DNA of 64,000 nt, taken from assembly GCF_020103695.1 (NCBI RefSeq), contig NZ_JAHXBF010000023.1, forward strand, positions 145,585 to 209,584. Direction: 5' to 3'. Made by a program: the position numbers and the translations under genes. The DNA is from Hyalangium versicolor (GTDB lineage: Bacteria > Myxococcota > Myxococcia > Myxococcales > Myxococcaceae). Below, in pieces: positions 45,655 to 55,138 of this stretch. Below the pieces are notes generated by a model, which worked only from the letters and a program-made list of their open reading frames with translations, was not told the origin of the DNA and did not search any database. Numbering within the stretch: position 1 is the first letter of the stretch; each line of letters begins with the position of its first letter.

Positions 45655-45890
45655 TGGCACTCCCCGAGCCCACATTGAACCCGAACCAGCTCATGACGCC
45701 GAGCGAGGCCGCACGCCTGCTGGGTCTGACCGCCGACATGGTCCGCGTGCTGCATCGCCGCGGTCAGCTTCCGGCCGAACGCACGGAAACAGGGCGCCGC
45801 CTGTTCCGGCGCTCGGATGTTGAAGCACTCGCGGCCGAGCGCGCCAGAACCGGGAAGAAAGGAAGGCGATCGTCTGGGGCGCCCCAATGA
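45654..45890 (+). CDS. Excisionase/MerR-like helix-turn-helix protein
   Basis: A 78-residue DNA-binding protein. The winged-helix core is MTPSEAARLLGLTADMVRVL, then RRGQLPAERTETGRRLFRRSDVEAL, the pattern of HTH_17/MerR-like and excisionase proteins. The C-terminus is basic (ARTGKKGRRSSG). The ATG at 45654 was chosen because AGGA and the palindrome immediately precede it; an ATG at 45636 and one at 45594 would place the operator inside the gene. Its stop overlaps the start of the giant kinase gene by four bases (45887-45890). It probably controls that gene and itself. Confidence 0.82.
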   Translation: MALPEPTLNPNQLMTPSEAARLLGLTADMVRVLHRRGQLPAERTETGRRLFRRSDVEALAAERARTGKKGRRSSGAPQ

Positions 45891-48800
45891 ATGGGAGCCC
45901 CGGGTACTTCTCTGAGGCGGACGGCCCGGAACTCCTCGCCCTTCTAGGCTCGACCGTCTCCGAGACCATCCTTGACGGACGGCACAAGCTCTTCAGAAGC
46001 ACTCGTCAAGATCGCGCCGTCGTTGTGAAGATGACGGTTGAACCGCCCGACCCGGACGCCATCGCATCGCTTCGCCACGAGTACGAGCTCTTGCGCGCGC
46101 TCTCCGTGCCGGGGATCGTCAAGGTGCTGGGGCTCGCCAAAGCGGGGGAGGGGCTTGCTCTCGTCATGGAAGATGCCGGGCGCCAGAACCTCGGTGAGAA
46201 GCTCGGGTCTGGCCCGCTCTCTGTCTCGGAGTTCTTGGAGATCGCTCTTCAGCTCGCCGAGGCGGTGGCCGGTCTCCACGAGGCCCGCATCGTCCACCGG
46301 GACATCGGCCCGAGCAACATTGTCTGGGATGCGGAGTCCCGGCGAGCGACGCTCGTCGATTTTGGAATTGCGACGACTCTCTCCGCGCTCACCGTCGAGA
46401 GCACCAGCCCTGCTCTCCTCGAGGGAACGCTTCACTACATCTCTCCCGAGCAGACCGGGCGCACGGGGCGATCGATGGATTCCCGGGCGGATCTCTACTC
46501 GCTTGGTGCGACCTTCTACCGGATGCTGACCGGCTCACCGCCCTTCGCCGCGCAAGATCCGGTGGAGCTTGTCCATGCCCACCTCGCGCGACGGCCTCGT
46601 CCCCCCCATGAGGCGAACGGCGAAGTGCCCCTCGGTTTGTCGAGAATCGTCGTCAAGCTGCTCGAGAAGGAGCCCGAGCAGCGCTACCAGACCGCTGAAG
46701 CGCTCGAGGCGGACCTTCGTGAGGCGAAGAGCCAGTGGGCCAGTACGGGAAGCGTGACTCCATTTCCGCTCGCCCACCGGGACGTGCCGCGCGAGCTGAC
46801 CATCCCCGACAAGCTCTATGGGAGGACCGAGGAAATCCGAGCCCTCCACGAGGCGTTCGCACGAGCTTGCGAGCATGGGCCAGCGCTCGTCCTGGTGAGC
46901 GGGCCACCCGGCATCGGCAAGTCAGCGCTGGTCAACCATCTCGAACGTCCAGTGATGGAGCGGCGCGGCTTCTTTGTCTCCGGTAAGTTCGACCAGCTTC
47001 AACGCAGCGTTCCCTTCTCGGGGCTCGCACAGGCGTTGCGGGCGCTGGTCCGCCAGCTCCTCACGGAACCGGAAGCGACCCTTGCCGGGTGGCGGGAGCG
47101 CTTCCAGGAGGCGGTGGGAACGAACGGACAAGTCCTGGTCGAAGTCATCCCGGAGCTTGAGCGCATCCTCGGCCCGCAGCCACCTGTCCTGGAGCTGGGA
47201 CCTGTCGAGTCAAGGAACCGCTTTCACCGGGTCTTCATCTCCTTTCTCCGAGCCCTGGCACGGCCAGAACATCCGCTGGCATTGTTTCTGGACGACCTTC
47301 AATGGGTGGACGCGGCTTCGCTGCAGCTCCTCGAGCAATGGATGGGGGAAGCCGAGAGTCGGCATCTGCTTCTCATTGGGGCCTACCGGGATTCCGAGGT
47401 CGGCCCGGCGCACCCGCTGGCATTGTCTCTGGCCGGGATCCGCAAGAGCGGAACGCAGGTCCGTGAGATTCACCTGGGCCCCATTGGCCGCGACGACGTC
47501 GCGCAGCTCATCGCGGATGCGCTCAACGAGGACATCGTGAGGGCACGACCGCTTGCGGACCTGGTCGTGACGAAGAGCGCCGGGAACCCTTTCTTCGTCC
47601 GGCGACTCCTCCATGCGTTCCATGCCGAGAACTGGCTCCGCTTCGAGCCGCAAAAGCGCACATGGGACTGGGATCTGGCGGAGCTCGAGCGAGCGCCCAT
47701 GACGGACAACGTACTCGAGCTCATGGCCCAGGCGATTGAGCGCCTCCCCGAGGAGACCAAGACGCTCCTTCAAGTGGGGGCATGCATTGGACACCGCTTC
47801 GACCTGGGCACGCTCGCGGAGCTCAGCGGGCGTTCCCGGACGACGGCGACGAGCGAGCTCTGGCCTGCGTTACAGGATGGACTGGTTCTCCCGTTGCGCT
47901 CGGCGTACAAAGCGCCGCGCCGCCCCGGCCTTCTGGACCAGCGCCTCATCGGACTCCCAGGCATGGTGCAGTTCGTTCATGATCGGGTTCAGCAAGCGGC
48001 CTACTCGCTGCTCTCCGAGGAGCGGCGGCGCGCGCTGCATCTCAATATCGGGCGGCAGCTCCTCAAGGGCGCGTCGAACGGACAGTTGGAGGAGCAGCTC
48101 TTCGAGATTGTGGATCAGCTGAACCTGGGCGAGGCGCTCATCGCCGAACGAGCAGAGCATCTCCGCCTGGTCGAGCTGAACCTCGCGGCAGGGCGCAAGG
48201 CCAAAGCGTCCGCGGCGTACCAGGCGGCGTTCGAATACCTGACGGTGGGCAGGCGGCACCTGCCAGAGAGAGCCTGGGAAGAGCTGCCGGAGCTGACCTT
48301 CGCGCTCCACCGCGAGCTCGCGGAGTGCGCCTACCTGACGGGTCAGCACGCGACCGCCGAGGAGCAGATCCAAACGGCGCTCGACCATGCGCCCTCCAAA
48401 ATCGCCAAAGCGGACCTTTATAGCCTGCGCGTTCTCGCGGCGACGGTCGCAGGCGATTGGCTCCGTGCGCTCCGCTGGGGCCGCGAAGGGCTGGCCGTGT
48501 TTGGCCTGGAATGGCCGCTCGAGGGCCTGGCGGATGCAACCGAAGCAGAAACGACGTGGGTCATGAGGAACGTCGGCCAGAGGCGAATTGAAGATCTCGC
48601 CAATGAGCCCGAGGTCGACGATGAAGAAACGCGCGCGTGCATGCGCCTGGTCTCCATTCTGGGTCCACCGGCCTATTTCTTCGGCGCTGACGTGCTGCCT
48701 TTCCTCGTGACCCGTGGCGCGAACCTCTCTCTGCTTCACGGGCCGTCGCCGTACTCCGCCTACGCCTATGTGTTCTATGGCGCGATTCACAACGCGCGCA

Positions 48801-51625
48801 CAGGCGCGTACGACGTGGGGTACGCGTTCGGCAAGCTGGCGCTCTCGCTCGCCCGTCGATTCGGCAATCGGGCCGAAGAGAGCCGGACACTCGAGGTCTT
48901 CGGCCTGGTGGTGCAGCCGTGGAAGGCGCCCGTGCGCGACAGCTTGCCTCTGCTGAGGGAAGGCTATCGCGCGGGTGTCGAGTCCGGTGAGCTCGCCTAC
49001 GCCGCGTTCAATCTCGTCAGCGTGCTCATCAACGGTCTGCCAGCCGGTGTGCCCCTCGCCGATCTGCTCGCCGACGCGGACGTCGCGATCGACTTCGCCA
49101 CGAAGCACAAGAACCGGACAGGAATCGAACTTGCCGCCCCCTTCCGCCAGGTGGCGCGCGCACTGATGGGCGCAACGCGTGCACCCGCCAGCCTCGACGA
49201 CGATGGCTTCGAAGAGCTGCGCTTCCTGGAGGAGGCCAAGGACCACCAGACCGCGCTCGGGTTCTTCTGGGTCGTTCGGCTTCAGGCGGCGTATCTCGCC
49301 GGCGACTACGAGACCGCGGCCCGGAGCTCCGCAGAGGGCGCAAAGCGCATCCTGGCCGGCATCCTGGGGATGGTGACCTCGGCCGAGCATGTCTTCTACA
49401 CGGCCCTGACTCGTGCAGCTGTGTACGGGACGAGGCCCAACACGGACCAGCCGGCCCTTCTCGACGAAATCCGTGCCCACAAGGACAAGCTCAGCACCTG
49501 GGCTGTGCACTGTCCGCAGAACTTCCTGCACAAGCAGAAGCTGGTCGAAGCTGAGCTCGAGCGGCTGGCGGGGGCGCCGTGGCGGGCCATGAAGCTGTAC
49601 GGCGACGCCATCGAAGCCGCGCAGAGGGAGGGCTTCGTTCAAGACGCGGCACTCGCGAACGAGCTGGCCGGTCGATTCTTCCTGGCCAACGGAGAGCCCC
49701 GGATCGCCAGCGTCTATCTTTGGGCGGCAGGAGAGGGTTACCGGAAATGGGGCGCGAGCGCGAAGGTCCGCGCCCTGGAGCAGGCTCACCCTGACGTCTT
49801 CGGATCCGGAAGGAAACGCCTGGCGACTCGGGAGCTCGCGCTCGACACGCTCGGTCTCATCAAGGCCTCTCAGGCGATCTCGGCAGAGACTGTTCCGGCG
49901 CAGCTCTTCGAGCGGATTCTGCGCATCGTCATGGAGGTAGCAGGCGCCCAGAAGGGAACGCTCCTGCTCGGAGGGCCGGGAGCGCTCACGGTCAGGGCGC
50001 GTGCGACGACAGAGGAAAGCGTCCGCGTGTCGCTTGAGGACGTGCCGCTCGCCCATGACGGCGAAGTCTCTCGGTCCATCGTTCGCTACGTGGCGCGGCT
50101 CAAGGAGCCGCTGGTGCTCGTCAACGCGACAGCGGATGGACCCTTCGCCTCAGATCCCGAGGTGCAAAAGCTGAGACTCCGCTCCGTCTTCTGCGTGCCA
50201 CTGAAGAAGCAGGCGGAAGTCGTGGGCATCTTGTACCTGGAGAACAACGCCATGGCTGGCGCGTTCACGCAAGAGCGCGCCGACGTGGTGCAAGTTCTTG
50301 CCGCCCAGGCGGTGATTTCACTCGAGAACAGCACTCTCCTGCTGGAGCGGGGACGAGCGGAACGAACGGCCCGTTTTCTCGCGAGCGCGGGTGCGGCGCT
50401 GGTGGAGTCGTTGGACTACTCCAAGACGCTCGCGCGGGTCGTCCAGCTCGCCGCACCGGCGGTCGCGGATTGGTGCTTCCTCGACCTGCTCGACGAAAAG
50501 GGGGTCATGCGCCGCATCGAGGTGGCGCACGCGGATGGCGCTCACGCCGTCCTGGTCGAGGACGTCAAGCGCCTTGCGGGTTCTCAAGGCAGCAGGGCAT
50601 ATCCGCCGGCACAGGCGTTGAATCGCGGGCAATCGGTGCTTTGGGAGGAAGTCTCCGAACAGCAGATCCAAGCGATGGCCCGGAGTGACGAGCACCTTCG
50701 AATCATCCGCCAGGTTGCACCTCGTTCGATCATCTCGGTTCCGCTCGTGGCCCGTGGACGGACCTTGGGCATCCTCTCGTTCGTCGTTTCGCAATCAGGG
50801 CGGCGGTACGACGCGACGGATTTGGCGGTGGCCGAAGAGCTCGCGAAACGGTGCGCGCTCGCGATGGACAACGCTGCTCTTTACGAGGACGCCCAGGAGG
50901 CGATCCGCATTCGAGACGAGTTTCTGTCCATCGCCTCTCACGAGCTCAAGACACCCCTGACGCCGCTGAAGCTCCAGCTCCAATCGATCGAGCGACGGTT
51001 GCCCAAGGTCGTCGAGAATGAAGAGGGTGCCGCATGGCTCCGCGAGAGACTGGGCATCCTCCATCGGCAGGGCGAGCGCCTGGAGCGCCTCGTCAACGAG
51101 ATGCTCGACATCTCCCGCATCGCCGGTCGGCAGCTGCGCTTGGAGCTCGAGCCTGTCAATCTCTCGGAAGTCGTGCGCCAGGTGGTCATCCGATTCGAGG
51201 AAGGCGGCGAGTTCGATCGCTATGGGTCGAAGGTCACTGCGGACGTTGGGAAGCCGATTGTCAGCCGGTGGGACCGATTCCGGCTCGAGCAGGTCGTGAC
51301 GAACTTGGTCTCGAACGCGCTCAAGTACGGCGAAGGAAAGCCGATCGACATTGCCGTGGCCTCGGAGGGATCCACCGCGACCTTGACCGTGACCGACCAT
51401 GGCATCGGTATCCAGCCGGAGCACTTGCACCGAATCTTCGAGCGGTTCGAGCGGGCCGTGTCGTCACGACACTACGGAGGGTTCGGACTCGGCCTCTACA
51501 TCGCCAACCAGATCGTTGAGGCCATGGCGGGGTCGATTGAGGTGAGGTCGAATCCGGGGCAAGGCTCCACTTTCAAGGTCACGCTTCCGCTTGTGAGACC
51601 GGAGTCTGGCGGGACCGAGTCGTAG
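45887..51625 (+). CDS. Ser/Thr kinase - AAA ATPase - GAF - histidine kinase hybrid
   Basis: A 1912-residue cytoplasmic protein. Ser/Thr kinase domain about 20-285 (VVVKMT, HRD with H137 and D139, VDFGIAT). AAA/STAND ATPase about 310-600, P-loop GPPGIGKSALVNHL near 339. A long helical, TPR-like middle region (about 780-1310). Two GAF domains about 1335-1480 and 1500-1665. Histidine kinase: SHELKTPL with the phospho-His near 1684, N-box NLVSNALKYG near 1806, G1 DHGIGI near 1837, G2 GFGLGLY near 1865. No receiver domain. It combines both classes of kinase with an ATP-driven switch and small-ligand sensors. The start overlaps the HTH gene by four bases. Third codon positions look less GC-rich than in neighbouring genes. 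Confidence 0.93.
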   Translation: MNGSPGYFSEADGPELLALLGSTVSETILDGRHKLFRSTRQDRAVVVKMTVEPPDPDAIASLRHEYELLRALSVPGIVKVLGLAKAGEGLALVMEDAGRQNLGEKLGSGPLSVSEFLEIALQLAEAVAGLHEARIVHRDIGPSNIVWDAESRRATLVDFGIATTLSALTVESTSPALLEGTLHYISPEQTGRTGRSMDSRADLYSLGATFYRMLTGSPPFAAQDPVELVHAHLARRPRPPHEANGEVPLGLSRIVVKLLEKEPEQRYQTAEALEADLREAKSQWASTGSVTPFPLAHRDVPRELTIPDKLYGRTEEIRALHEAFARACEHGPALVLVSGPPGIGKSALVNHLERPVMERRGFFVSGKFDQLQRSVPFSGLAQALRALVRQLLTEPEATLAGWRERFQEAVGTNGQVLVEVIPELERILGPQPPVLELGPVESRNRFHRVFISFLRALARPEHPLALFLDDLQWVDAASLQLLEQWMGEAESRHLLLIGAYRDSEVGPAHPLALSLAGIRKSGTQVREIHLGPIGRDDVAQLIADALNEDIVRARPLADLVVTKSAGNPFFVRRLLHAFHAENWLRFEPQKRTWDWDLAELERAPMTDNVLELMAQAIERLPEETKTLLQVGACIGHRFDLGTLAELSGRSRTTATSELWPALQDGLVLPLRSAYKAPRRPGLLDQRLIGLPGMVQFVHDRVQQAAYSLLSEERRRALHLNIGRQLLKGASNGQLEEQLFEIVDQLNLGEALIAERAEHLRLVELNLAAGRKAKASAAYQAAFEYLTVGRRHLPERAWEELPELTFALHRELAECAYLTGQHATAEEQIQTALDHAPSKIAKADLYSLRVLAATVAGDWLRALRWGREGLAVFGLEWPLEGLADATEAETTWVMRNVGQRRIEDLANEPEVDDEETRACMRLVSILGPPAYFFGADVLPFLVTRGANLSLLHGPSPYSAYAYVFYGAIHNARTGAYDVGYAFGKLALSLARRFGNRAEESRTLEVFGLVVQPWKAPVRDSLPLLREGYRAGVESGELAYAAFNLVSVLINGLPAGVPLADLLADADVAIDFATKHKNRTGIELAAPFRQVARALMGATRAPASLDDDGFEELRFLEEAKDHQTALGFFWVVRLQAAYLAGDYETAARSSAEGAKRILAGILGMVTSAEHVFYTALTRAAVYGTRPNTDQPALLDEIRAHKDKLSTWAVHCPQNFLHKQKLVEAELERLAGAPWRAMKLYGDAIEAAQREGFVQDAALANELAGRFFLANGEPRIASVYLWAAGEGYRKWGASAKVRALEQAHPDVFGSGRKRLATRELALDTLGLIKASQAISAETVPAQLFERILRIVMEVAGAQKGTLLLGGPGALTVRARATTEESVRVSLEDVPLAHDGEVSRSIVRYVARLKEPLVLVNATADGPFASDPEVQKLRLRSVFCVPLKKQAEVVGILYLENNAMAGAFTQERADVVQVLAAQAVISLENSTLLLERGRAERTARFLASAGAALVESLDYSKTLARVVQLAAPAVADWCFLDLLDEKGVMRRIEVAHADGAHAVLVEDVKRLAGSQGSRAYPPAQALNRGQSVLWEEVSEQQIQAMARSDEHLRIIRQVAPRSIISVPLVARGRTLGILSFVVSQSGRRYDATDLAVAEELAKRCALAMDNAALYEDAQEAIRIRDEFLSIASHELKTPLTPLKLQLQSIERRLPKVVENEEGAAWLRERLGILHRQGERLERLVNEMLDISRIAGRQLRLELEPVNLSEVVRQVVIRFEEGGEFDRYGSKVTADVGKPIVSRWDRFRLEQVVTNLVSNALKYGEGKPIDIAVASEGSTATLTVTDHGIGIQPEHLHRIFERFERAVSSRHYGGFGLGLYIANQIVEAMAGSIEVRSNPGQGSTFKVTLPLVRPESGGTES

Positions 51626-51768
51626 AACTCCCCTAATGAGCTCTCCCCCCAGCAGAGCGGAAGGACGCATCACACACCCCACCGTGTCCGGCGCGAGCTG
51701 ATCATGGAGAATGTTGTGCTGGATGGAGTAGACCAGCGCATCCGCTGAGGCATTCAAGGGACGGTGTC

Positions 51769-52443
51769 ATGCTGCGCAAGTTGGACGAGAACCTGTGGGT
51801 GGCCGAGCAGCCGTTGAACTACCTGGGGCTGGCCGTCGGAGCGCGGATGACGGTCGTCCGGCTCACGGAGGGCTCCCTCTGGGTGCACTCTCCACTCCGC
51901 CTCACCCCGGAGCTGCGCCAGGAAGTCGAGGCGCTCGGGCCCGTGCGCTTCCTCGTCGCTCCCAACAAGTACCACCATCTGTTCATCGGCCAGTGGATGG
52001 CTGCCTGGCCCGAGGCCCGCGCCTACGCCGCGCCCGGCCTGCCCGAGAAGCGCAAGGATCTGAGCTTCCATGCCGTGCTCTCCGAGCAGGCCCCCGTGGA
52101 ATGGGCGGGACAGATCGACGTGCTGCCCTGGGCCGGTGCTCCCATGCTCGGGGAGGTCGTCTTCTTCCACCGCGCCAGCCGGACGCTTGTGCTCACCGAC
52201 AGCGCCCACAACATCGGCCCCGAGGCCGCGCCGCTCACCCGCTTCGCTTTCAAGGTCCTCGGCGGCTACGGCCGACTGAGCACCTGGATGATCGATGGCC
52301 TGGTCAACCGCGACCGTGCCGCGGCCCGCCGCACCGTGGACACCATCCTCCAGTGGGACATCCAGCGCGTCATCCTCGCCCACGGCCACATCGTGGAGCA
52401 GGACGGCGCCCAGGCCTTTCGAGAGGCCTATTCCTGGCTGTAA
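51769..52443 (+). CDS. DUF4336 protein (metallo-beta-lactamase-like fold)
   Basis: A 224-residue protein with the pattern of DUF4336: MLRKLDENLWVAEQPLNYLG, then TVVRLTEGSLWVHSPLRLTP, LVAPNKYHHLFIGQW, TLVLTDSAHNIGPEA and RVILAHGHIVEQDG. The His/Asp arrangement is that of a degenerate metallo-beta-lactamase-like hydrolase. It may hydrolyse a small ester or lactone. It stands alone after the giant kinase; 51626-51768 shows no recognisable gene. Two palindromes and an orphan gene follow it. Confidence 0.82.
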   Translation: MLRKLDENLWVAEQPLNYLGLAVGARMTVVRLTEGSLWVHSPLRLTPELRQEVEALGPVRFLVAPNKYHHLFIGQWMAAWPEARAYAAPGLPEKRKDLSFHAVLSEQAPVEWAGQIDVLPWAGAPMLGEVVFFHRASRTLVLTDSAHNIGPEAAPLTRFAFKVLGGYGRLSTWMIDGLVNRDRAAARRTVDTILQWDIQRVILAHGHIVEQDGAQAFREAYSWL

Positions 52444-52473
52444 ACAAGTACCTCAAGGCCTCGAGGAAGGCCT

Positions 52474-52520
52474 CGGCAAGATATTGCCGGGAGGATTTGC
52501 CTGGCGGCAAGAACTTGCCG
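52474..52520. promoter_or_regulatory. Two palindromes 31 bases apart
   Basis: CGGCAAGATATTGCCG (52474-52489) and CGGCAAGAACTTGCCG (52505-52520) share the arms CGGCAA / TTGCCG. Their centres are 31 bases apart, close to three helical turns. They lie between the DUF4336 stop and the orphan gene, suggesting an operator for cooperative binding. They are also close to a direct repeat AAGGCCTCG (around 52454-52476), so an insertion scar is possible. Confidence 0.5.
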
Positions 52521-52596
52521 AGGGGCCGCCACACCCGAGCGCATCGAGAAGGACAAAACGAAGTTCGAGGAAGATCGCAAGAAGGCGGACGACTTC

Positions 52597-54099
52597 TTGC
52601 ACGGCGTCTTCAAGTGGCTCTCCGACCCCCTCAAGCAGAAGGAGGAGGGGGCTGAGCAGATCCAGAACGCGGGAGCATTCCAGATGCGGATCATCGAGTA
52701 CGGCACCGGCCTCGCGGCCAACCAAATCCAGAAGGAGTGGACGGCGGGGCTCAACAAACTCACCCCCAGCTGGTTCAACGACACCCTCACGGAGTTCGAC
52801 TGCGTGGTCGAGTTCGGCGTGAAGAAGAAAACCACCGTCGAGATGCAGATGAAGCAGACCACGAAGTACTACGACTTCGCTCAGTGGTGCCGAAGCGACG
52901 AGAACGCGGTCATCCACCTGTTCCCCAAGGAGGAGAAACAGGAGCAGAAGAAAAAAGGGAAAGAAACGGCGACCACCACCACCACCAGCCAGCCACAGAC
53001 GCCCACGCTGTGGGGCATGGCCCACGACACCGCCGAAAGTCTCAGGTCCGCCAAGCGTGGAGGGAACTGGATCCTGGACGCGCTCTATAAAGCCACTCGA
53101 AGCGTGGCGTGCGTCTCACAATTCTCGAAGAGCCTGCTCCTCGATGCGACGAAACGATTCAAGCTCCAGCTCAAGACCGCAGACCTGGCCACGGTCTTCG
53201 TCCCACTCGTGGGTGCCAGCTGGTACGTCTACATCGACTGCCGCCTGCTCAAGCAGACCGTGAAGCTGGCTGTTGACACGAAATACTACGATCCCAACAA
53301 CATGAACATGCCGGGCAAGGCCAAGCCCACGGGGGCCTATACGTTCGTAGGGCTCAAGTACGTGGAGATCCTCTCGGCCGCTGGAAGTCCCGACGCCGCC
53401 ACCTTGAGCCAACTCCTGGTCCACCCTTGTGACATCCTCAACCCTGGACTGCCCTGGCCGACACGGCTCTGGTTCATGGTGTCCTGTCTCGCCGAGAGCG
53501 TGCGCCACCCCGAGTGGCACCTCCTGTCGCGCATCGCCATCGATCTCTACGGCCAGAACCTGCTCCCCTGGAGAAAGCTCGTCTGTGAAGACCTCTGGGC
53601 TCCGCAAACCCACGGTGCGGTCGACGCCATGCACTACTACAAGGACAAAGGGGAACCCCGCCATGACGACTGGCTCTATACCTACCGCTGCATCGCCTTG
53701 ATCGTCACCTGGATGATGGCGAAGCACCAGGTAGAGGCGCCTCAGCGTGAGTTCGAGGCGTGGCTCGACGAGAACCTGGACACGAAGCTCACCCAGCTCG
53801 CCGCGACCGTCAACACGACTACCTGGAACCTGGTGCCGAACCTCTCCAGTTACGCACCCCAGATCGCTCCTCTTCCCCAGGCGCCGGTGGTGGCACAGCC
53901 CAAGCCCAAGACGGGCATGGAGCTGTTCCAGGAGCGAATCGCGCTGGCGCAAGAGCACCAGCAGCTGAAGCAGAACACGGCCGTGCTCCTCCAGTCAGCC
54001 GTCCGGGGATTCCTCGCCCGCCAGAAGCTGTCCAGGCTCATGGAGCAACAAGCCAGCAAGGGGACCCCTCAGCCCTCCACTGGCGAGCACCCGCAATAA
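52597..54099 (+). CDS. Orphan protein with C-terminal IQ-like motif
   Basis: A 500-residue protein when started at TTG 52597. The reading frame is open and coding-like for at least 22 further codons upstream (ERIEKDKTKFEEDRKKADDF), with no ATG, so the true start is uncertain or the gene is 5'-truncated. The body is soluble, with a Thr/Lys-rich low-complexity stretch (about 105-130) and many aromatic residues. Near the C-terminus (about 465-478) is LQSAVRGFLARQKL, matching the IQ consensus [ILV]QxxxRGxxxR, a calmodulin-binding helix in eukaryotes. No domain family was recognised. It sits in a stretch of unusual genes between the giant kinase and a decayed two-component gene. Confidence 0.72.
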   Translation: MHGVFKWLSDPLKQKEEGAEQIQNAGAFQMRIIEYGTGLAANQIQKEWTAGLNKLTPSWFNDTLTEFDCVVEFGVKKKTTVEMQMKQTTKYYDFAQWCRSDENAVIHLFPKEEKQEQKKKGKETATTTTTSQPQTPTLWGMAHDTAESLRSAKRGGNWILDALYKATRSVACVSQFSKSLLLDATKRFKLQLKTADLATVFVPLVGASWYVYIDCRLLKQTVKLAVDTKYYDPNNMNMPGKAKPTGAYTFVGLKYVEILSAAGSPDAATLSQLLVHPCDILNPGLPWPTRLWFMVSCLAESVRHPEWHLLSRIAIDLYGQNLLPWRKLVCEDLWAPQTHGAVDAMHYYKDKGEPRHDDWLYTYRCIALIVTWMMAKHQVEAPQREFEAWLDENLDTKLTQLAATVNTTTWNLVPNLSSYAPQIAPLPQAPVVAQPKPKTGMELFQERIALAQEHQQLKQNTAVLLQSAVRGFLARQKLSRLMEQQASKGTPQPSTGEHPQ

Positions 54100-55074
54100 G
54101 TATCTCGAATTGGGCGCGGCGCTCTGCCATTCGCTGCCAAGCGTTACGCGGAGATCCTCGAGTCGCGCCACGGTGACGCGCTCCGCTTCGATTGGGATAT
54201 TCCTCCCGACGTCGGCGGCGTGCTGCTGCCAACGCTGTTGCTGCAACCCCTGGTAGAGAACGCGGTCCAGCATGGTGCGCTGTGTCGCGCCGGCGGAGGC
54301 CGGGTGGCCGTGCGTGCCATGCTCCGGGGGGCTGGCGCTGGGTCGATGCTCGTGTGCACGGTGACGGACAACGGTCCCGGCCTATCGACGAGCGAGCCGC
54401 GCTCTGGCGCACTCGGCCTCCGCGCTGTGCGTCGCCGGCTCGAGCTCAGGTACCCCGGGTCGGCCTTGCGCTTGCTTCTGGACATCCGGCTCTCCGGCGG
54501 CCGAAACGAGGGACTGGATATCGCGCGCGAGCTCGCAGCGCTGTCCCAGCCTCCATTGCTCGTGCTCGCGACCGCGTTCAATGCGCACGCGCTCGAAGCG
54601 TATGAGCTCGGAGTTGCCGACTACCTGCTCAAGCTCTTCACCGAGCAACGAGTCGAGCAGTGTTTGCAGCGGCTTCGGGCCCGCCGCCCGAGGCTGCAAC
54701 CAGCGGGCCCCCTGCGGATCGCCGCGCGGCGGCAGAAGAGCCTGGTCTTCTTCGACCGCGACGAGGTGTGGGCGTTCGAGGCGGCGGAACGCTTGACGCG
54801 GGTGCACACCGCCCAGGGCGTTTTCGACGTCGACCTGTCGCTGTCCGCGATCGAGGCGTCATTCGGCCGTGCGCTCGCTCGAGTCCACCGCAACTGGCTG
54901 GTCAATGTGACGCACATCAAGGTGCTCAAGCGCGACAGCGAGACCCGGGTATGGGTGGGCGAAGGGCTGGTGGCGGATGGTCGCGGTATCCATGTGCCTG
55001 TTGCTCGTGAGCGCGCGCAACAACTGCGCGACATGCTGCTCGCCAGCGCGACGGGGTTGCGCCGCAAGACTTGA
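54100..55074 (+). pseudogene. LytS-type kinase / LytTR regulator fusion, probably decayed
   Basis: From GTG 54220 the frame gives 284 residues. The first part (LLLQPLVENAVQHG, VTDNGPGLS, LGLRAVRRRLELRY) is the C-terminal half of a LytS-type histidine kinase ATPase. It passes directly into the middle of a response-regulator receiver (LLLDIRLSGGRNEGLDIARE, with the phospho-Asp region), then a LytTR DNA-binding domain (about 160-270: VFFDRDEVWAFEAAERLTRVH, RVHRNWLVNVTHIKVLKRD). The receiver's N-terminal strands are missing. Upstream, 54142-54219 continues the kinase sequence in frame (RYAEILESRHGDALRFDW), and just before that a KYLELG-like DHp remnant is in another frame. This looks like an in-frame deletion joining two adjacent genes plus a 5' frameshift. 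A functional fusion is the alternative. Confidence 0.75.
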
Positions 55075-55138
55075 ACGTCCGAGAGCAGTTCCGGTGTGAG
55101 CTCGAGACCGTTGCGCCAGCCGAAGTGGAGCTGCTGAG

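Noticed and set aside
47870..50056. A 728-residue minus-strand frame inside the giant kinase gene
   Set aside because: Antisense to a multi-domain protein whose domains are all in the plus-strand frame.
51464..51757. A 97-residue minus-strand frame just after the giant kinase
   Set aside because: It begins in intergenic sequence and runs into the kinase 3' end; no ribosome site or domain.
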